This document shows positions 1 to 8,356 of a DNA stretch of 49,699 nt, piece by piece (within the stretch, counting starts at the first letter, position 1; the number at the start of each line of letters is the position of its first letter). Location: the IMG/VR virus record IMGVR_UViG_3300045120_000583, positions 1-49,699 of that record; one strand, 5' to 3'. The notes under the pieces are model-generated. The model ran no database searches. It was not told where the DNA came from and worked only from the letters and a program-made list of their open reading frames with translations. The stretch is from a virus. The position numbers were made by a program, and so were the translations under genes.

Positions 1-127
1 GCTCTGGTCGAGATGCTGCAGCGCCACCGTCATCTGCTCGGTGGCCTTGAGCGCGTCGCGACTGTTCTCGATGCCCTGGTCCGCAAGGTAGCGCAAACTG
101 TCCGCCGTCGCGATCTCGCCCCGTTGC
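1..127. repeat. 127-bp terminal direct repeat, left copy
   Basis: This segment is identical, base for base, to 49573-49699. The late gene that starts at 522 reads in frame through it and continues at 49572. A length of exactly 127 is a common maximum k-mer in short-read metagenome assemblers, so the repeat is best explained as the overlap of a circular contig, giving 49,572 unique bp. A genuine short terminal redundancy of packaged DNA is possible but less likely. Confidence 0.95.
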
Positions 128-522
128 ATCAGGGTGGCGGCCAGGTCACGGGTCTGCTGCTGCTGGCGCGCCATGTCCTGCATCGCGGTCGGGTTGATGA
201 GACTGACGTCATACTCCACATCGGGATTACGAAAGGCGTAGTGGTCGGCACTGGTCGTGTACGGTGCCAGGCTATTGAGCACGCCCAGCTTCTGCTCGGG
301 CGTCGTATTGGCCAGGAGCGCGGTGAGCGCAGAGGGTGAGGTCTCGGGGTACTTGAGCCCTTCGGTGACGTTGGGCGCCAACTGCGCGTCATACTGTGCC
401 AGGGTGGCGGTGAGCGCATTGGTGAGCGCGGTATTCCCTCCCTGAATCTGCGGCTGAATATCCTGCAGGATATTCTGCGTCAGCGTCAGGCTATATGGAT
501 CGAGCGGTTGTCCCTCTGCCAT
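1..522 (-). CDS. Giant internal virion / DNA-ejection-type protein, N-terminal part (joins 46075-49699)
   Basis: The ATG at 520-522 follows a GAGGTGAGG ribosome site and begins MAEGQPLDPYSLTL. All 174 codons to base 1 are open and in frame with the open frame at the other end, since base 1 equals base 49573. Joined across the circle, the gene encodes 1,339 residues. This N-terminal part is polar and Gln-rich, with a QQQQ run near residue 124 and helical character. It starts 8 bp after the stop of the upstream coiled-coil protein, in the same late operon. Position and size suggest a virion protein ejected with DNA, like the large internal proteins of T7-type phages. No diagnostic domain was recognised, so the role is inferred. 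Confidence 0.85.
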   Translation of the reverse strand, partial: MAEGQPLDPYSLTLTQNILQDIQPQIQGGNTALTNALTATLAQYDAQLAPNVTEGLKYPETSPSALTALLANTTPEQKLGVLNSLAPYTTSADHYAFRNPDVEYDVSLINPTAMQDMARQQQQTRDLAATLMQRGEIATADSLRYLADQGIENSRDALKATEQMTVALQHLDQS

Positions 523-530
523 GCCTCACC

Positions 531-1940
531 TCACTGGGCCAGGAGTTGATTGATCAGATCCTGGGGAGAGACTCGCCCCGGCGCAGGGATCGGCGTCGGG
601 CTCGCCGCAGGGGCCGACTGCTGCGGGATCGGTTGCATCATCGGCGGCGGGATGCCAGGCCGGGGTGTCGCCAGCGCGCGCTCCTGGGCCGTGAACGGCC
701 GTGCCGAGGGATCGACCGGACCCACAATGCCACTGGCGGGCCCGCCACGAATGAAGGCTTGTCCCCCACTGGTCGCTTCCCCTGGCCCCACGGGCCCATA
801 GGGAATCCGCGTCGGCGTCCCAGGGATGAACCCGGAGAGCCACTCACTCGCAGTTTGGCGTTGCCGGACGAGGAGGGGTTTGCCGGTCATCTCCTCCCAG
901 ATATGGGAGGCATTCATTTCCCGGAACCGTGTCCGTTCATCGGCGTCGGGAATGTCCTTGGCCATGTCCTCGACCGCGCGCCACTTATCGCGAGCGATCT
1001 GGCGCTTACGGGTATCGATCAGGGACGTCGTGCGCAGGATGTCTTGGTTGGTGCGCTCGGTCTCAAGCCCGAGCCGCGCCTCTTCCAACTGCACCCGGCG
1101 CTGGTTCAGCTGGGTATTGGTCAGGTTGGTCTCCGCCCGTTGCGCCCCCTCGGTGGCCAACGCATTGTAGTGGTCCTCGGTGAGTTTGAGACGCTTCTCG
1201 CCTTGCGCCGCCTCGCGCTTTTCCTTCTCGATCTCGCGGGTATCGATCAGATCATGCCCGCGTGTGGTCTCGGTGAGTTGGTCCCGTTTGAGCTGCAAGG
1301 TATCCGCAAATTGCGTGGTCTGATTGCGCTCGCGTTGCGCCGCGGTCGCCGCTTGAGAGGTAGAGGCCGCCGCCTTCTCCTGTTCGAGCGGGTACTTATA
1401 TGCGTACTCAGCGGCACGCTCTTTGGTCGCCGCATTGGGCAGCACCCCCGTCTGCGTCTGCTTCATCGTCCGCTCTTCCTGCGGAGTGAAGAGCTGCATG
1501 TCGCTCAAGAGCTTATCGGTCTGCGCCTTGGTGAAGAGCCCTTTGGTCTGCATCTCTTGGATCTTGGACACCGTCTCGAACATCTTGAGCCGCTGCTGCA
1601 TCGCCGCATCCGCCTGTTGTTGCTGCAGCTGGGGCCCCATCTGGCGGGCCATCAAGGCCGAGACAATCGGATTGACGATCGACGTAAACGGCCCACGTCC
1701 GGGGTTGGCCTGCTGCATCGCCATGAAGGCTTGCATCCGAGCCAGGCCGGGGCTGACCCCTGGCATCGGGCGGCTCAGGATCTGCATGAGCAGCGCGGCC
1801 GTCGGATCGGTGGGGCCCTGGCCCATCCCCGCTTGGGCAATCGGCATCCCGGGTTGCATCCAGGGGGTCGGTTGACCCGGGGGCTCTTGGCCTGGCAGCA
1901 TCGGCACACCAGGAATGAATGAATATCCTTCGATCGGCAT
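531..1940 (-). CDS. Gln/Glu-rich coiled-coil protein, probable internal virion protein
   Basis: 469 residues. The ATG at 1940 follows a strong TAAGGAGGTGA site. The N-terminal 60 residues are Pro/Met/Gly-rich, residues about 110-330 are charged and Gln-rich with heptad-like helical character (QLQQQQADAAMQQRLKMFE, then many REIEKEKRE-type stretches), and the C-terminal 100 residues are Pro-rich and probably disordered. It lies directly upstream of the giant ejection-type protein in the late operon, an order resembling the internal core protein genes of T7-like phages. No family was recognised; a virion role is inferred from context. Confidence 0.8.
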   Translation of the reverse strand: MPIEGYSFIPGVPMLPGQEPPGQPTPWMQPGMPIAQAGMGQGPTDPTAALLMQILSRPMPGVSPGLARMQAFMAMQQANPGRGPFTSIVNPIVSALMARQMGPQLQQQQADAAMQQRLKMFETVSKIQEMQTKGLFTKAQTDKLLSDMQLFTPQEERTMKQTQTGVLPNAATKERAAEYAYKYPLEQEKAAASTSQAATAAQRERNQTTQFADTLQLKRDQLTETTRGHDLIDTREIEKEKREAAQGEKRLKLTEDHYNALATEGAQRAETNLTNTQLNQRRVQLEEARLGLETERTNQDILRTTSLIDTRKRQIARDKWRAVEDMAKDIPDADERTRFREMNASHIWEEMTGKPLLVRQRQTASEWLSGFIPGTPTRIPYGPVGPGEATSGGQAFIRGGPASGIVGPVDPSARPFTAQERALATPRPGIPPPMMQPIPQQSAPAASPTPIPAPGRVSPQDLINQLLAQ

Positions 1941-1951
1941 TGGTCACCTCC

Positions 1952-3211
1952 TTACGGCATGAGCATGAACGCACTTCCCAGCTGCCCGAGGGCTCCCAGG
2001 AGATCCCCACCGAGCCCTGGGGTCCCAGTCGCTGTCCCGGTCGAGGTCTGACTTCCGCCCATGCCCATCAGCGCCAAGAGCGCTTGCATCTCCGGCGGCA
2101 GGCCTGAGTTGCGCAGATAGTCCGTAAACGCCCGCCCTGTGCCCGCCTCGCCTCTCCCAGCTTCCGCCCCAGCCAAGCCCGTGCCCAGGCCGAGATAGCG
2201 GCCTAGGGCATTCTCGCGCGATCCTGCCTGGGTCGAGAGCAGCGGGTTGCCCAGCCCGAGCAGCGTATTGAGATCGAGCTGCTGCCGTCCTTGCTGCGCG
2301 CTGACGCCGGTCCCCAACAAGTTGGAGAAGAGCGAACTGCCTAGCCCCGTGCGTTGGTTGTAGAGCCCACCGCCCGCCCCCAGGAGATTGCCCAGGGTGC
2401 CTGTCGCCGCGTTGGCTTTGTCGGCCATGGACGCCAGGAAGTTGGTGCGCGCATCAGACTCCGCCCGCGATAAGCCCTCGGCGAGATCGCTCGAGGTGAG
2501 CGCGCCCCCCATGTTGGTCGCCTCCATGGTGTTGGCGCGGGAGAGATTCATCTGCGCATTGAGCGCATCCATCATCGACTGGGGGATCTTCCCCGCTGCG
2601 ATCTGCGCCAGATAGGGGTTCTGCCCGAGCAGCCCCAGGTTCAACTCCGCGCTACTGGCGGGTGGGGTGAGGCCTTGCGGGCCTTGTCCTGCCATCCGCC
2701 CGATCAGATTCTCCAGTCCACTCGGTGGGGTAGGCCGCAGGTTCATGAGTCGGTTCTGCAGATAGCTCTCGGTCGGCGAGGGCGCGGCCTGAAACGGTCC
2801 CTGCATCCAGGGGGGCAGTCCCGTCTGTTGCATGGGCGTATTGCCCAGGAACAGATTGGAGAGCGCACTGGTCGAGGGGCCCGTCGGCGCCATGTACTGA
2901 TCGACGATGTCCGTCTGTTTGACATTGCCCTGCGGTCCGGTGTTGCCGGTCGTCGGCGTCGTGTTGACGGTCGCGGTCGGGGGAGGCGCAGCATTCACGG
3001 CACTATCCATGGTGCTGAGCGCCTGGTTCCATAAGTCCATCGAGGTGCTACTCAACCCCTTCAGGTTCGCCTTGGACTTGAGATCGGCCAGCGTGAAGGA
3101 CTCGGGCAGGCTCTTGAGGATCCGCGGGATGTCTTTCATCTTCGCGCCGCCACTGATCAGCGTTTGGTAGATGTAGTCGAGGTCGGCCTTGGTAAAGGTA
3201 TGCTCTGCCAT
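1952..3211 (-). CDS. Gly/Leu-rich late protein, probable internal virion protein
   Basis: 419 residues, starting at an ATG after AGGAGTGACGT. The first 60 residues are charged and helical (FTKADLDYIYQTLISGG), followed by a Pro/Thr/Gly linker (about 75-110), an amphipathic Ala/Leu/Asn-rich region (about 130-340) and a Gly-rich tail ending FMLMP. It lacks a signal peptide, unlike the proteins further upstream in the operon. The gene is 11 bp from the next and is flanked by other low-complexity late proteins. Composition resembles ejection or core proteins of short-tailed phages, but no domain was recognised. Confidence 0.75.
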   Translation of the reverse strand: MAEHTFTKADLDYIYQTLISGGAKMKDIPRILKSLPESFTLADLKSKANLKGLSSTSMDLWNQALSTMDSAVNAAPPPTATVNTTPTTGNTGPQGNVKQTDIVDQYMAPTGPSTSALSNLFLGNTPMQQTGLPPWMQGPFQAAPSPTESYLQNRLMNLRPTPPSGLENLIGRMAGQGPQGLTPPASSAELNLGLLGQNPYLAQIAAGKIPQSMMDALNAQMNLSRANTMEATNMGGALTSSDLAEGLSRAESDARTNFLASMADKANAATGTLGNLLGAGGGLYNQRTGLGSSLFSNLLGTGVSAQQGRQQLDLNTLLGLGNPLLSTQAGSRENALGRYLGLGTGLAGAEAGRGEAGTGRAFTDYLRNSGLPPEMQALLALMGMGGSQTSTGTATGTPGLGGDLLGALGQLGSAFMLMP

Positions 3212-3220
3212 ACGTCACTC

Positions 3221-3973
3221 CTAAAAGTAGCTGCCCGGAATACGCTCATCCCACGGACTCGGGGGGTACGGCGACGGCATCCGCCGGCGGGGGGCCGGCG
3301 TACCAGTGGGAGACGGCGGAATGAACGGCCCCGACGCACCGCCGGTCGGGCCTGGGGGCGCCAACTGCCCGATCCGCTGCTTCAGATAGTACGCCAACTG
3401 GGACTGCGGCGAGGTCGGATTGTAGTTGGGGTCTGGGATGAAGGGTCCGCTGTTGCCGTAGGGGATCGGGCCTGGCGCCGGTGGTTGAGGCGCGCCAGGA
3501 AACGGACGGCCAGGGATCTGTTCACTCCAGATCGGCGGGGGCGGTGCGGGGAGGGAGGGCTTGCCCATCGGGGGCGGCGGAATCAAGGGATTGCTCATCC
3601 CGGCCCACGGCTTCTGATACGGAGATAACCCCGTGTAGTCCATCGGCGAGGACGCCGATCGCGGCACGCTCAGGTTGACGTCCGCATAGGGTGCTGGTTG
3701 CGGTGGTGGTGGCAGTTGCGGGGGAGGCGGAGGCATCTGTGGGGGCGGTGGCGGGGACATCGGCGGGAAGTTCCAGTTGGGCAGCGGATCCCCAGGCGTC
3801 CATAGTTGCCCCATCGTCGGGCCATACCCCGGGGGCGTCCCGGTGTGCGGACTGTTCGGGTTAAACAGCCAATCGAACAGACTGTACGGCGTGTTCTGCG
3901 CCAGCATCCCAGAGCCGGGAAACTGTTGCTGCAAGAAGTGTTGGAGCATGGCCATGAATTGTTGTGGATCCAT
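3221..3973 (-). CDS. Proline-rich low-complexity late protein
   Basis: 250 residues. A Gln-rich amphipathic N-terminus (MDPQQFMAMLQHFLQQQF) is followed by a Pro/Gly-rich body with runs such as PPPPPQMPPPPPQLPPPPQP near residues 75-95, and a basic patch (PRRRMPSP) near the C-terminus. It starts with almost the same residues as the next upstream late protein (MDP...), hinting at a common origin or shared targeting. It is probably a disordered virion protein. The opposite strand also has open frames, but spacing, ribosome site and operon continuity favour this strand. Confidence 0.65.
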   Translation of the reverse strand: MDPQQFMAMLQHFLQQQFPGSGMLAQNTPYSLFDWLFNPNSPHTGTPPGYGPTMGQLWTPGDPLPNWNFPPMSPPPPPQMPPPPPQLPPPPQPAPYADVNLSVPRSASSPMDYTGLSPYQKPWAGMSNPLIPPPPMGKPSLPAPPPPIWSEQIPGRPFPGAPQPPAPGPIPYGNSGPFIPDPNYNPTSPQSQLAYYLKQRIGQLAPPGPTGGASGPFIPPSPTGTPAPRRRMPSPYPPSPWDERIPGSYF

Positions 3974-3982
3974 CGTGTCACC

Positions 3983-5152
3983 TCATGAGGTCAGTCGGTA
4001 GTGCGGCCCGGGGTTGCTATACGAGTACGGGTCGTTGGGATTTGTCCGCGCCCCCATGGTCGGCACCGCGCCGGGGTGGCCGGTGACCGGAGGCTGCCAC
4101 GCCGGCTGGCTGGGCAGCCCGCCAATCGAGGGGGCAAAGCCCGGACCGAAGTACGGAGCGGGCGCGGGCCGGCCCATATACGGGTCCGCGAACCCACCCG
4201 GATTGAAGAACGTCGACGGCGCATTGCCCCCCCCAATAAAGGGCGAGCCGCCCATGGGAAAGCCTTGTTGGGTCAGGGCGGCGGGTACGCCCCCCGCTGC
4301 CGGACCGCCAGCAGAGGGCATGCCGAGCCGGGCGCGTGCTGCAGCAATCGCTGCGGGTTCTTGCCCCAGCAGTCCTTGCAGCCCCGCGTTGTTCATCGCC
4401 TGACTATAGAGATCCCAGGCCTGGATGTTCTGCTGCGGGATGCTGCCGTACTGGTTGGCATCCGCCACAAAGAAGAGCTGGCTGTCTGCCGGTCTTCCCA
4501 TCTGCCGATTGACGTCGGCCTGGATCCGATTGCGCACCATGTAATCCGAGACCATCGCCGGCGTCTGGTAGTTCTGTGAGCGATCCGTCGTCCACGGGTT
4601 GTATCGATACGGCGCACCACCGCCCGTCCCAAAGCCGCTGTTGATCCCGGCAAAGTCTGGGGCGCTGACGCCGGCCGGCAGCTGTCCATAGCTGGGCATA
4701 CGGCCCATAGCATTGAAGGCACTGGGCACGTAGCCGGGGCCCCCAGGGGCAGCGTAATACCCAGGCCCTGGTCCGCTCTCGATCGTGCCGCCATAGCCGC
4801 CGCCCGGCTGGCCCGTCCCCGTGTTCCCGCCTCCGGGGTTGGCGCCGCCTTGATACCCACTGACGGGCGGGTTGAAATTCTGACCGCCGGCACCGCCCGG
4901 TGGGTTGTAGAAGGCGTTCGATTGCTGGCCAGCTTGCGGCCCAAAGAGATAGGTGAACAGATCGGACGCGCTCTGGCCGCTCTGCCCCATCGACTGGTCC
5001 TGGGGATTCACCCCACCGCCCATGCCCAGCAGCATGGGCAGCAGTTGATCGAGGATTGATCCGCCTTGGGGCGCGCCCATATCCTGGCCCAAGAACTGGG
5101 AGCCCCCCTGACCAAACGCACTGAGCAGAAACATGAGCAACATCGGATCCAT
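3983..5152 (-). CDS. Gly/Pro/Gln-rich late protein
   Basis: 389 residues; its ATG overlaps the stop of the preceding gene (TAATG). The N-terminus is short and hydrophobic (MDPMLLMFLLSAFGQGGSQF). The middle is Gly/Pro/Asn-rich and probably disordered, with a more folded patch around residues 200-265 (YMVRNRIQADVNRQMG; FFVADANQYGSI). It belongs with the neighbouring proline- and glycine-rich genes between the tail proteins and the coiled-coil ejection-type proteins. Function was not recognised; a virion component is inferred. Confidence 0.7.
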   Translation of the reverse strand: MDPMLLMFLLSAFGQGGSQFLGQDMGAPQGGSILDQLLPMLLGMGGGVNPQDQSMGQSGQSASDLFTYLFGPQAGQQSNAFYNPPGGAGGQNFNPPVSGYQGGANPGGGNTGTGQPGGGYGGTIESGPGPGYYAAPGGPGYVPSAFNAMGRMPSYGQLPAGVSAPDFAGINSGFGTGGGAPYRYNPWTTDRSQNYQTPAMVSDYMVRNRIQADVNRQMGRPADSQLFFVADANQYGSIPQQNIQAWDLYSQAMNNAGLQGLLGQEPAAIAAARARLGMPSAGGPAAGGVPAALTQQGFPMGGSPFIGGGNAPSTFFNPGGFADPYMGRPAPAPYFGPGFAPSIGGLPSQPAWQPPVTGHPGAVPTMGARTNPNDPYSYSNPGPHYRLTS

Positions 5153-5469
5153 TAGACGGTCCCCCTTCCTGACCCGCCCAGGGTCAGCAGTGCGGGATTG
5201 GTGAGAATGGGATTGACGCCCGGGGGCGGCGCCCCGATCCCCGGAATCGCGCTCGCTTCCCGCGGGAGCATGGTGAGGTCGGGCCGCATCGCCCCCATCG
5301 TGCCGGCTCTAAAAAGGCCAAATTGCCCCGGGTTCTGCTGATTCATCTGCATCGACTGCAGCATGTAGCGGATCAGCATCGTCTGGAGCGCGGCTTGCAC
5401 CGGCGTCAGGTTCTGGGTGGTGGTCTGTTTCTGCTTGGGCTTGCTGAACATGTCCGTCACGAAGCTCAT
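5152..5469 (-). CDS. Small late protein overlapping the end of the GNAT-like gene
   Basis: 105 residues, beginning MSFVTDMFSKPKQKQ. The start at 5469 is set by AAGGAGGACTCCC just upstream. A central helical segment (TPVQAALQTMLIRYMLQSMQMNQQN) is followed by a Pro/Gly-rich tail. Its first 161 bp lie inside the 3' end of the upstream gene in another frame, an unusually long overlap for this genome. The next gene begins at the TAATG that ends this one. Function is unknown; the context is probable internal virion proteins. Confidence 0.7.
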   Translation of the reverse strand: MSFVTDMFSKPKQKQTTTQNLTPVQAALQTMLIRYMLQSMQMNQQNPGQFGLFRAGTMGAMRPDLTMLPREASAIPGIGAPPPGVNPILTNPALLTLGGSGRGTV

Positions 5470-5938
5470 GGGAGTCCTCCTTGGCCCCTTCGTCGGGGGC
5501 CTTCTCTGGGTGGGTATCATCAAAACTCAGGATGAGGCCATCGCGATAGACCCCCTCCGGCGTGCGGGAGATCTTGCGATAGACCCCATCCTGCTGCCAG
5601 CCACTGGCCAGCAGCGCGGCCATCGTCACCTCTTCGTCCTCGCCAATGATGGTGCGCAGAATGTGGTAGCCGAGCATCCGGCGCATATCGCCAAACATCA
5701 TGCGGAGCGCCTGGTACTCATCGGGGGTAAAGATCTTGCGCGGCCAGATCGCCACATTCCAGTTGTCATAGAACGCGACGAAGGCGGCGGTGCGCCGGTT
5801 GGTGTGGGCTTGCAGCATGACCCGCGCATTGGCCAGTGACCAGCGCAAGGCGTCGAGCAGCCCGTCATGATCCGTGAACTCGGTGAACAAGATGTTGGCC
5901 TCGGGACTGTCTTTGGGAACGGTGAGAAAGCGGAGCAT
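5309..5938 (-). CDS. GNAT-like phage protein (possible virion-associated acetyltransferase fold)
   Basis: 209 residues; ATG after AAGGAGGACTACACGTC. Residues 1-140 look like the small GNAT-type proteins seen beside tail and ejection genes in podoviruses: alternating strands and helices (FVAFYDNWNVAIWPRKIF) and a final segment ALLASGWQQDGVYRK that matches the usual GNAT ending. The acetyl-CoA signature (R/Q-x-x-G-x-G/A) is not clear, so catalysis is doubtful. The last 50 or so residues are polar and are read out of frame over the start of the following gene, so the functional domain may end near residue 155. Confidence 0.6.
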   Translation of the reverse strand: MLRFLTVPKDSPEANILFTEFTDHDGLLDALRWSLANARVMLQAHTNRRTAAFVAFYDNWNVAIWPRKIFTPDEYQALRMMFGDMRRMLGYHILRTIIGEDEEVTMAALLASGWQQDGVYRKISRTPEGVYRDGLILSFDDTHPEKAPDEGAKEDSHELRDGHVQQAQAETDHHPEPDAGASRAPDDADPLHAAVDADESAEPGAIWPF

Positions 5939-5958
5939 GACGTGTAGTCCTCCTTGGA

Positions 5959-7473
5959 CTAGTAGGTGTCTCCTGCGCCGTCGTATTCCATCTCCAAAGG
6001 GCCGGTAATATGGAGGTAATTGTTGACGCCGACAAAGCGAAAGCGAATCTTGCTAAACCCCACCCGGCGCGTAAAGTTGCAATAGCCTTCGCTATTGGAC
6101 GTCACCAGCCCCCCGACAAAGGTGGCCCCGCCATCGATGCTGTAGCCGACGTTGACCACCGCATTGGGCAGGGTCTGAAAGTAGAGCGCGAGGAAATCAT
6201 TCTTGGCGTTGATGCTCGGTTGCTGGTTGCCATCCAACGCAAAGAAATCCTGCGTTTCCGCCAGGCCCACGGGGGTGGTGGTCGTATGCTCCTCGAACCC
6301 GACCCGATCAAACGCATCCGACGCCAGGACAAACTCGGGGGAGATGTTGGGCAGCGGCGTCACGTAGCCTCCGGGCTGATACGTCGTCGTGATCTTGCCG
6401 ATCGCGCTCAGGTCCAAGCCGAAATCGTGGAACCACCGATCGCTCTCGATGTCGTAGATGAACACGCGCCCCGTGGCCGTGCCCGTCAGCGTTCCTTCAT
6501 TGATCAGCAGGTGATACTCCCCGCGGGCTTGCAGCACCATGCCTTGCATGGTCTGGACCCGGATCGGATCGAGGAACTGACGCAGCAGCGGTTCGATCGG
6601 CCGCCCAATCGGGATGAACTTACTGCGGTCCCAGGCATAGACGCTGTCGGGGCCCAGGAAAAAGGCCACATGGTTATGCACCTGCCAGGTGTGCGGCCCC
6701 GCGATGCTCATGCCAATGTGATGGGTGCCTTCCTCAAAGACCGGGAACAGCGAGCCCGTCGGCACGATCTCAATGAGTTCGTTCTCGAGGCTGACCAGGG
6801 CTTGCTCGTCATAGTTCACCATCGCCCGAATGACCCCAGAGCTGAGGTTCGAGCCCACCTCGAGAAAGCCGGAACTGAGCCCGGTCCAATCGTTGAAGTT
6901 ACGGTTCGCACACCAGCGGATCCGTGCCCCATTGAACACACCGGACTCGATCGTCGCCGCAATCAGGATGCGGTGATTGAAGGCGATGAGATGGTCGCTG
7001 GAGTAGGCCTGGGCAATCGGAGTCACCGCATTGCCATCAAACACCCGGACGCGCAGCGACCCCGAGGCACTGGTCCACACGAGTTGATGCGCGCTATTGG
7101 CAATGGCAAACCGTTGATAGGTCGTGCCCCCCGGGACGGCAATCGCGGGCAGCGCCAGCCCCGTCTCGATCACACTCCACACGTCCGGGCCGCGGCTCAG
7201 CAGCTTGTACACCCCGTTGTTGGTGAACACCATCAGCACGTTCTCGCTGGTCCCACCGGGCGGCGATTTGAAAAACTGCACCAGATTGCGCGCCCGTTCC
7301 GCCCCCGTCCCACTGGCGGAGGTGGTGTAGAGCTGATGGTTGGAGACATGCGTGATCGCGTTGGTGCGCCCGCGCACCTGCTCGGCATAGGCCAGCGTGT
7401 CCTGGCTCACCCCAAAGCTGGACCGCGCATCGATCCCTTTGAGCGGCAGCGGGGAGATCCGGCGTCGGCTCAT
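5959..7473 (-). CDS. Tail nozzle / tubular-type protein (beta-propeller-like)
   Basis: 504 residues, all-beta in character, with repeated motifs of beta-strand pairs such as NVLMVFTNNGVYKLL, RFAIANSAHQLVWTS, HLIAFNHRILIAAT and HVAFFLGPDSVYAWD, consistent with blades of a propeller. This architecture and the start MSRRRISPLPLKGID resemble P22 gp10-type stabilisation or nozzle proteins and T7 gp12-type tubular proteins. It lies after the 214-residue adaptor candidate and a 216-residue protein, the expected place in a short-tailed phage. ATG overlaps the previous stop. It would form the DNA exit tube at the tail tip. Confidence 0.65.
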   Translation of the reverse strand: MSRRRISPLPLKGIDARSSFGVSQDTLAYAEQVRGRTNAITHVSNHQLYTTSASGTGAERARNLVQFFKSPPGGTSENVLMVFTNNGVYKLLSRGPDVWSVIETGLALPAIAVPGGTTYQRFAIANSAHQLVWTSASGSLRVRVFDGNAVTPIAQAYSSDHLIAFNHRILIAATIESGVFNGARIRWCANRNFNDWTGLSSGFLEVGSNLSSGVIRAMVNYDEQALVSLENELIEIVPTGSLFPVFEEGTHHIGMSIAGPHTWQVHNHVAFFLGPDSVYAWDRSKFIPIGRPIEPLLRQFLDPIRVQTMQGMVLQARGEYHLLINEGTLTGTATGRVFIYDIESDRWFHDFGLDLSAIGKITTTYQPGGYVTPLPNISPEFVLASDAFDRVGFEEHTTTTPVGLAETQDFFALDGNQQPSINAKNDFLALYFQTLPNAVVNVGYSIDGGATFVGGLVTSNSEGYCNFTRRVGFSKIRFRFVGVNNYLHITGPLEMEYDGAGDTY

Positions 7474-8120
7474 GTGTCCTCGCTCTTGTCGCCCACGACG
7501 ATCAGCTGGACGACGTTGTTCGCCGCATACGGCGTGCTGCCTTGGAAGAGCTGGACCAGCTCACCATCGATGGCAATCGTCCCATTCCACAGCACGATCC
7601 CCATGTTGGTCGTCGAGACTCGGATGAGCGGATGCGCAAAGAGGATGTTATCGATCGCCGTGTAGATACTGATGACACCGCGGGTGACGTCGATGGCCTT
7701 GATCGGACGGACCAGAAACGCCCCCCCCATCGGGCGCGACGACCGCTGCGGCATCAGATTGGTGAGTCCGACACCACTCACACTGAGCCCGCTAAAGTCC
7801 GTCGCCCGGTTGTTGCTGATCAGAAAGAGATAGGGGTCTTCCAGCGCAAAGCGAATGAGATCCTTGAATTGAAACTCGACCGCGATCTGCACCAGCGCCG
7901 CCGTATCCGCCGCGGTTGCCCCAATCGTGATGCGGGTGCGGCCCGTCGTCACCGTGCCCGTGGTGTCGAACTCAAACGTCACCGTCCGATCATTCACCGT
8001 GAGGGAGAAGGCGTTGCCGTCGACCACCGTATCCAAGGGGCCGAGGATGACCTGCGCCATCTGCGGCTGGTTGAACATGAATACGCGTTCGTTGACGATA
8101 CCCTTGTATTCCGTGAGCAT
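7470..8120 (-). CDS. Beta-rich late structural protein
   Basis: 216 residues, beginning MLTEYKGIVNERVFMFNQPQ with a ribosome site AAGGGGTAG. Residues 30-80 (VVDGNAFSLTVNDRTVTFEFD, then ITIGATAADTAALVQIAVEF) resemble a repeat fold common in phage structural proteins, where an attribute value is defined over an integration window. It sits between a zinc-ribbon protein and the nozzle-type protein, with overlapping start and stop codons, so it is probably part of the head-tail connector or tail. The exact role was not recognised. Confidence 0.65.
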   Translation of the reverse strand: MLTEYKGIVNERVFMFNQPQMAQVILGPLDTVVDGNAFSLTVNDRTVTFEFDTTGTVTTGRTRITIGATAADTAALVQIAVEFQFKDLIRFALEDPYLFLISNNRATDFSGLSVSGVGLTNLMPQRSSRPMGGAFLVRPIKAIDVTRGVISIYTAIDNILFAHPLIRVSTTNMGIVLWNGTIAIDGELVQLFQGSTPYAANNVVQLIVVGDKSEDT

Positions 8121-8122
8121 GG

Positions 8123-8356
8123 CTACCCCTTATACTCATCGACCGGCGGTGCACTGGTCGTGCGCACCGCTTCATAGGGGTGGTTCGGCATCCGTGGCTG
8201 CTCGGGCGGCGTGTTGCTATCGTCACACTCCGGACACTGCCAGCGGCCAAAGCGTTGCACGTACCGGAGCTTCGCCACAGGGAAATCAAGTCCGCAACTG
8301 GAGCACATACCCCAAGGCGATCGTCGTGCGGCGGCGAGCAGTCCTCGTCTATGCAT
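8123..8356 (-). CDS. Small zinc-ribbon protein
   Basis: 77 residues; its ATG overlaps the stop of the adaptor gene (TGATG), with AGGGAGGTTC upstream. Two Cys pairs, CSSC near residue 18 and CPEC near residue 41, form a classic zinc ribbon around an aromatic hairpin (RYVQRFGRWQ). Such small proteins occur in tail modules of many phages, possibly as structural zinc knuckles or assembly factors. A start at the internal Met-17 is possible but lacks a ribosome site. Confidence 0.65.
   Translation of the reverse strand: MHRRGLLAAARRSPWGMCSSCGLDFPVAKLRYVQRFGRWQCPECDDSNTPPEQPRMPNHPYEAVRTTSAPPVDEYKG

Noticed and set aside
495-1922. Long plus-strand open frame (475 codons) opposite the coiled-coil protein
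   Set aside because: Arg/Leu-rich, no ribosome site, antisense to a well-placed late gene; an effect of GC-rich DNA.
6010-7665. Plus-strand open frame of 551 codons
   Set aside because: Antisense to the nozzle-type and neighbouring genes; Arg/His/Pro-rich composition typical of shadow frames.
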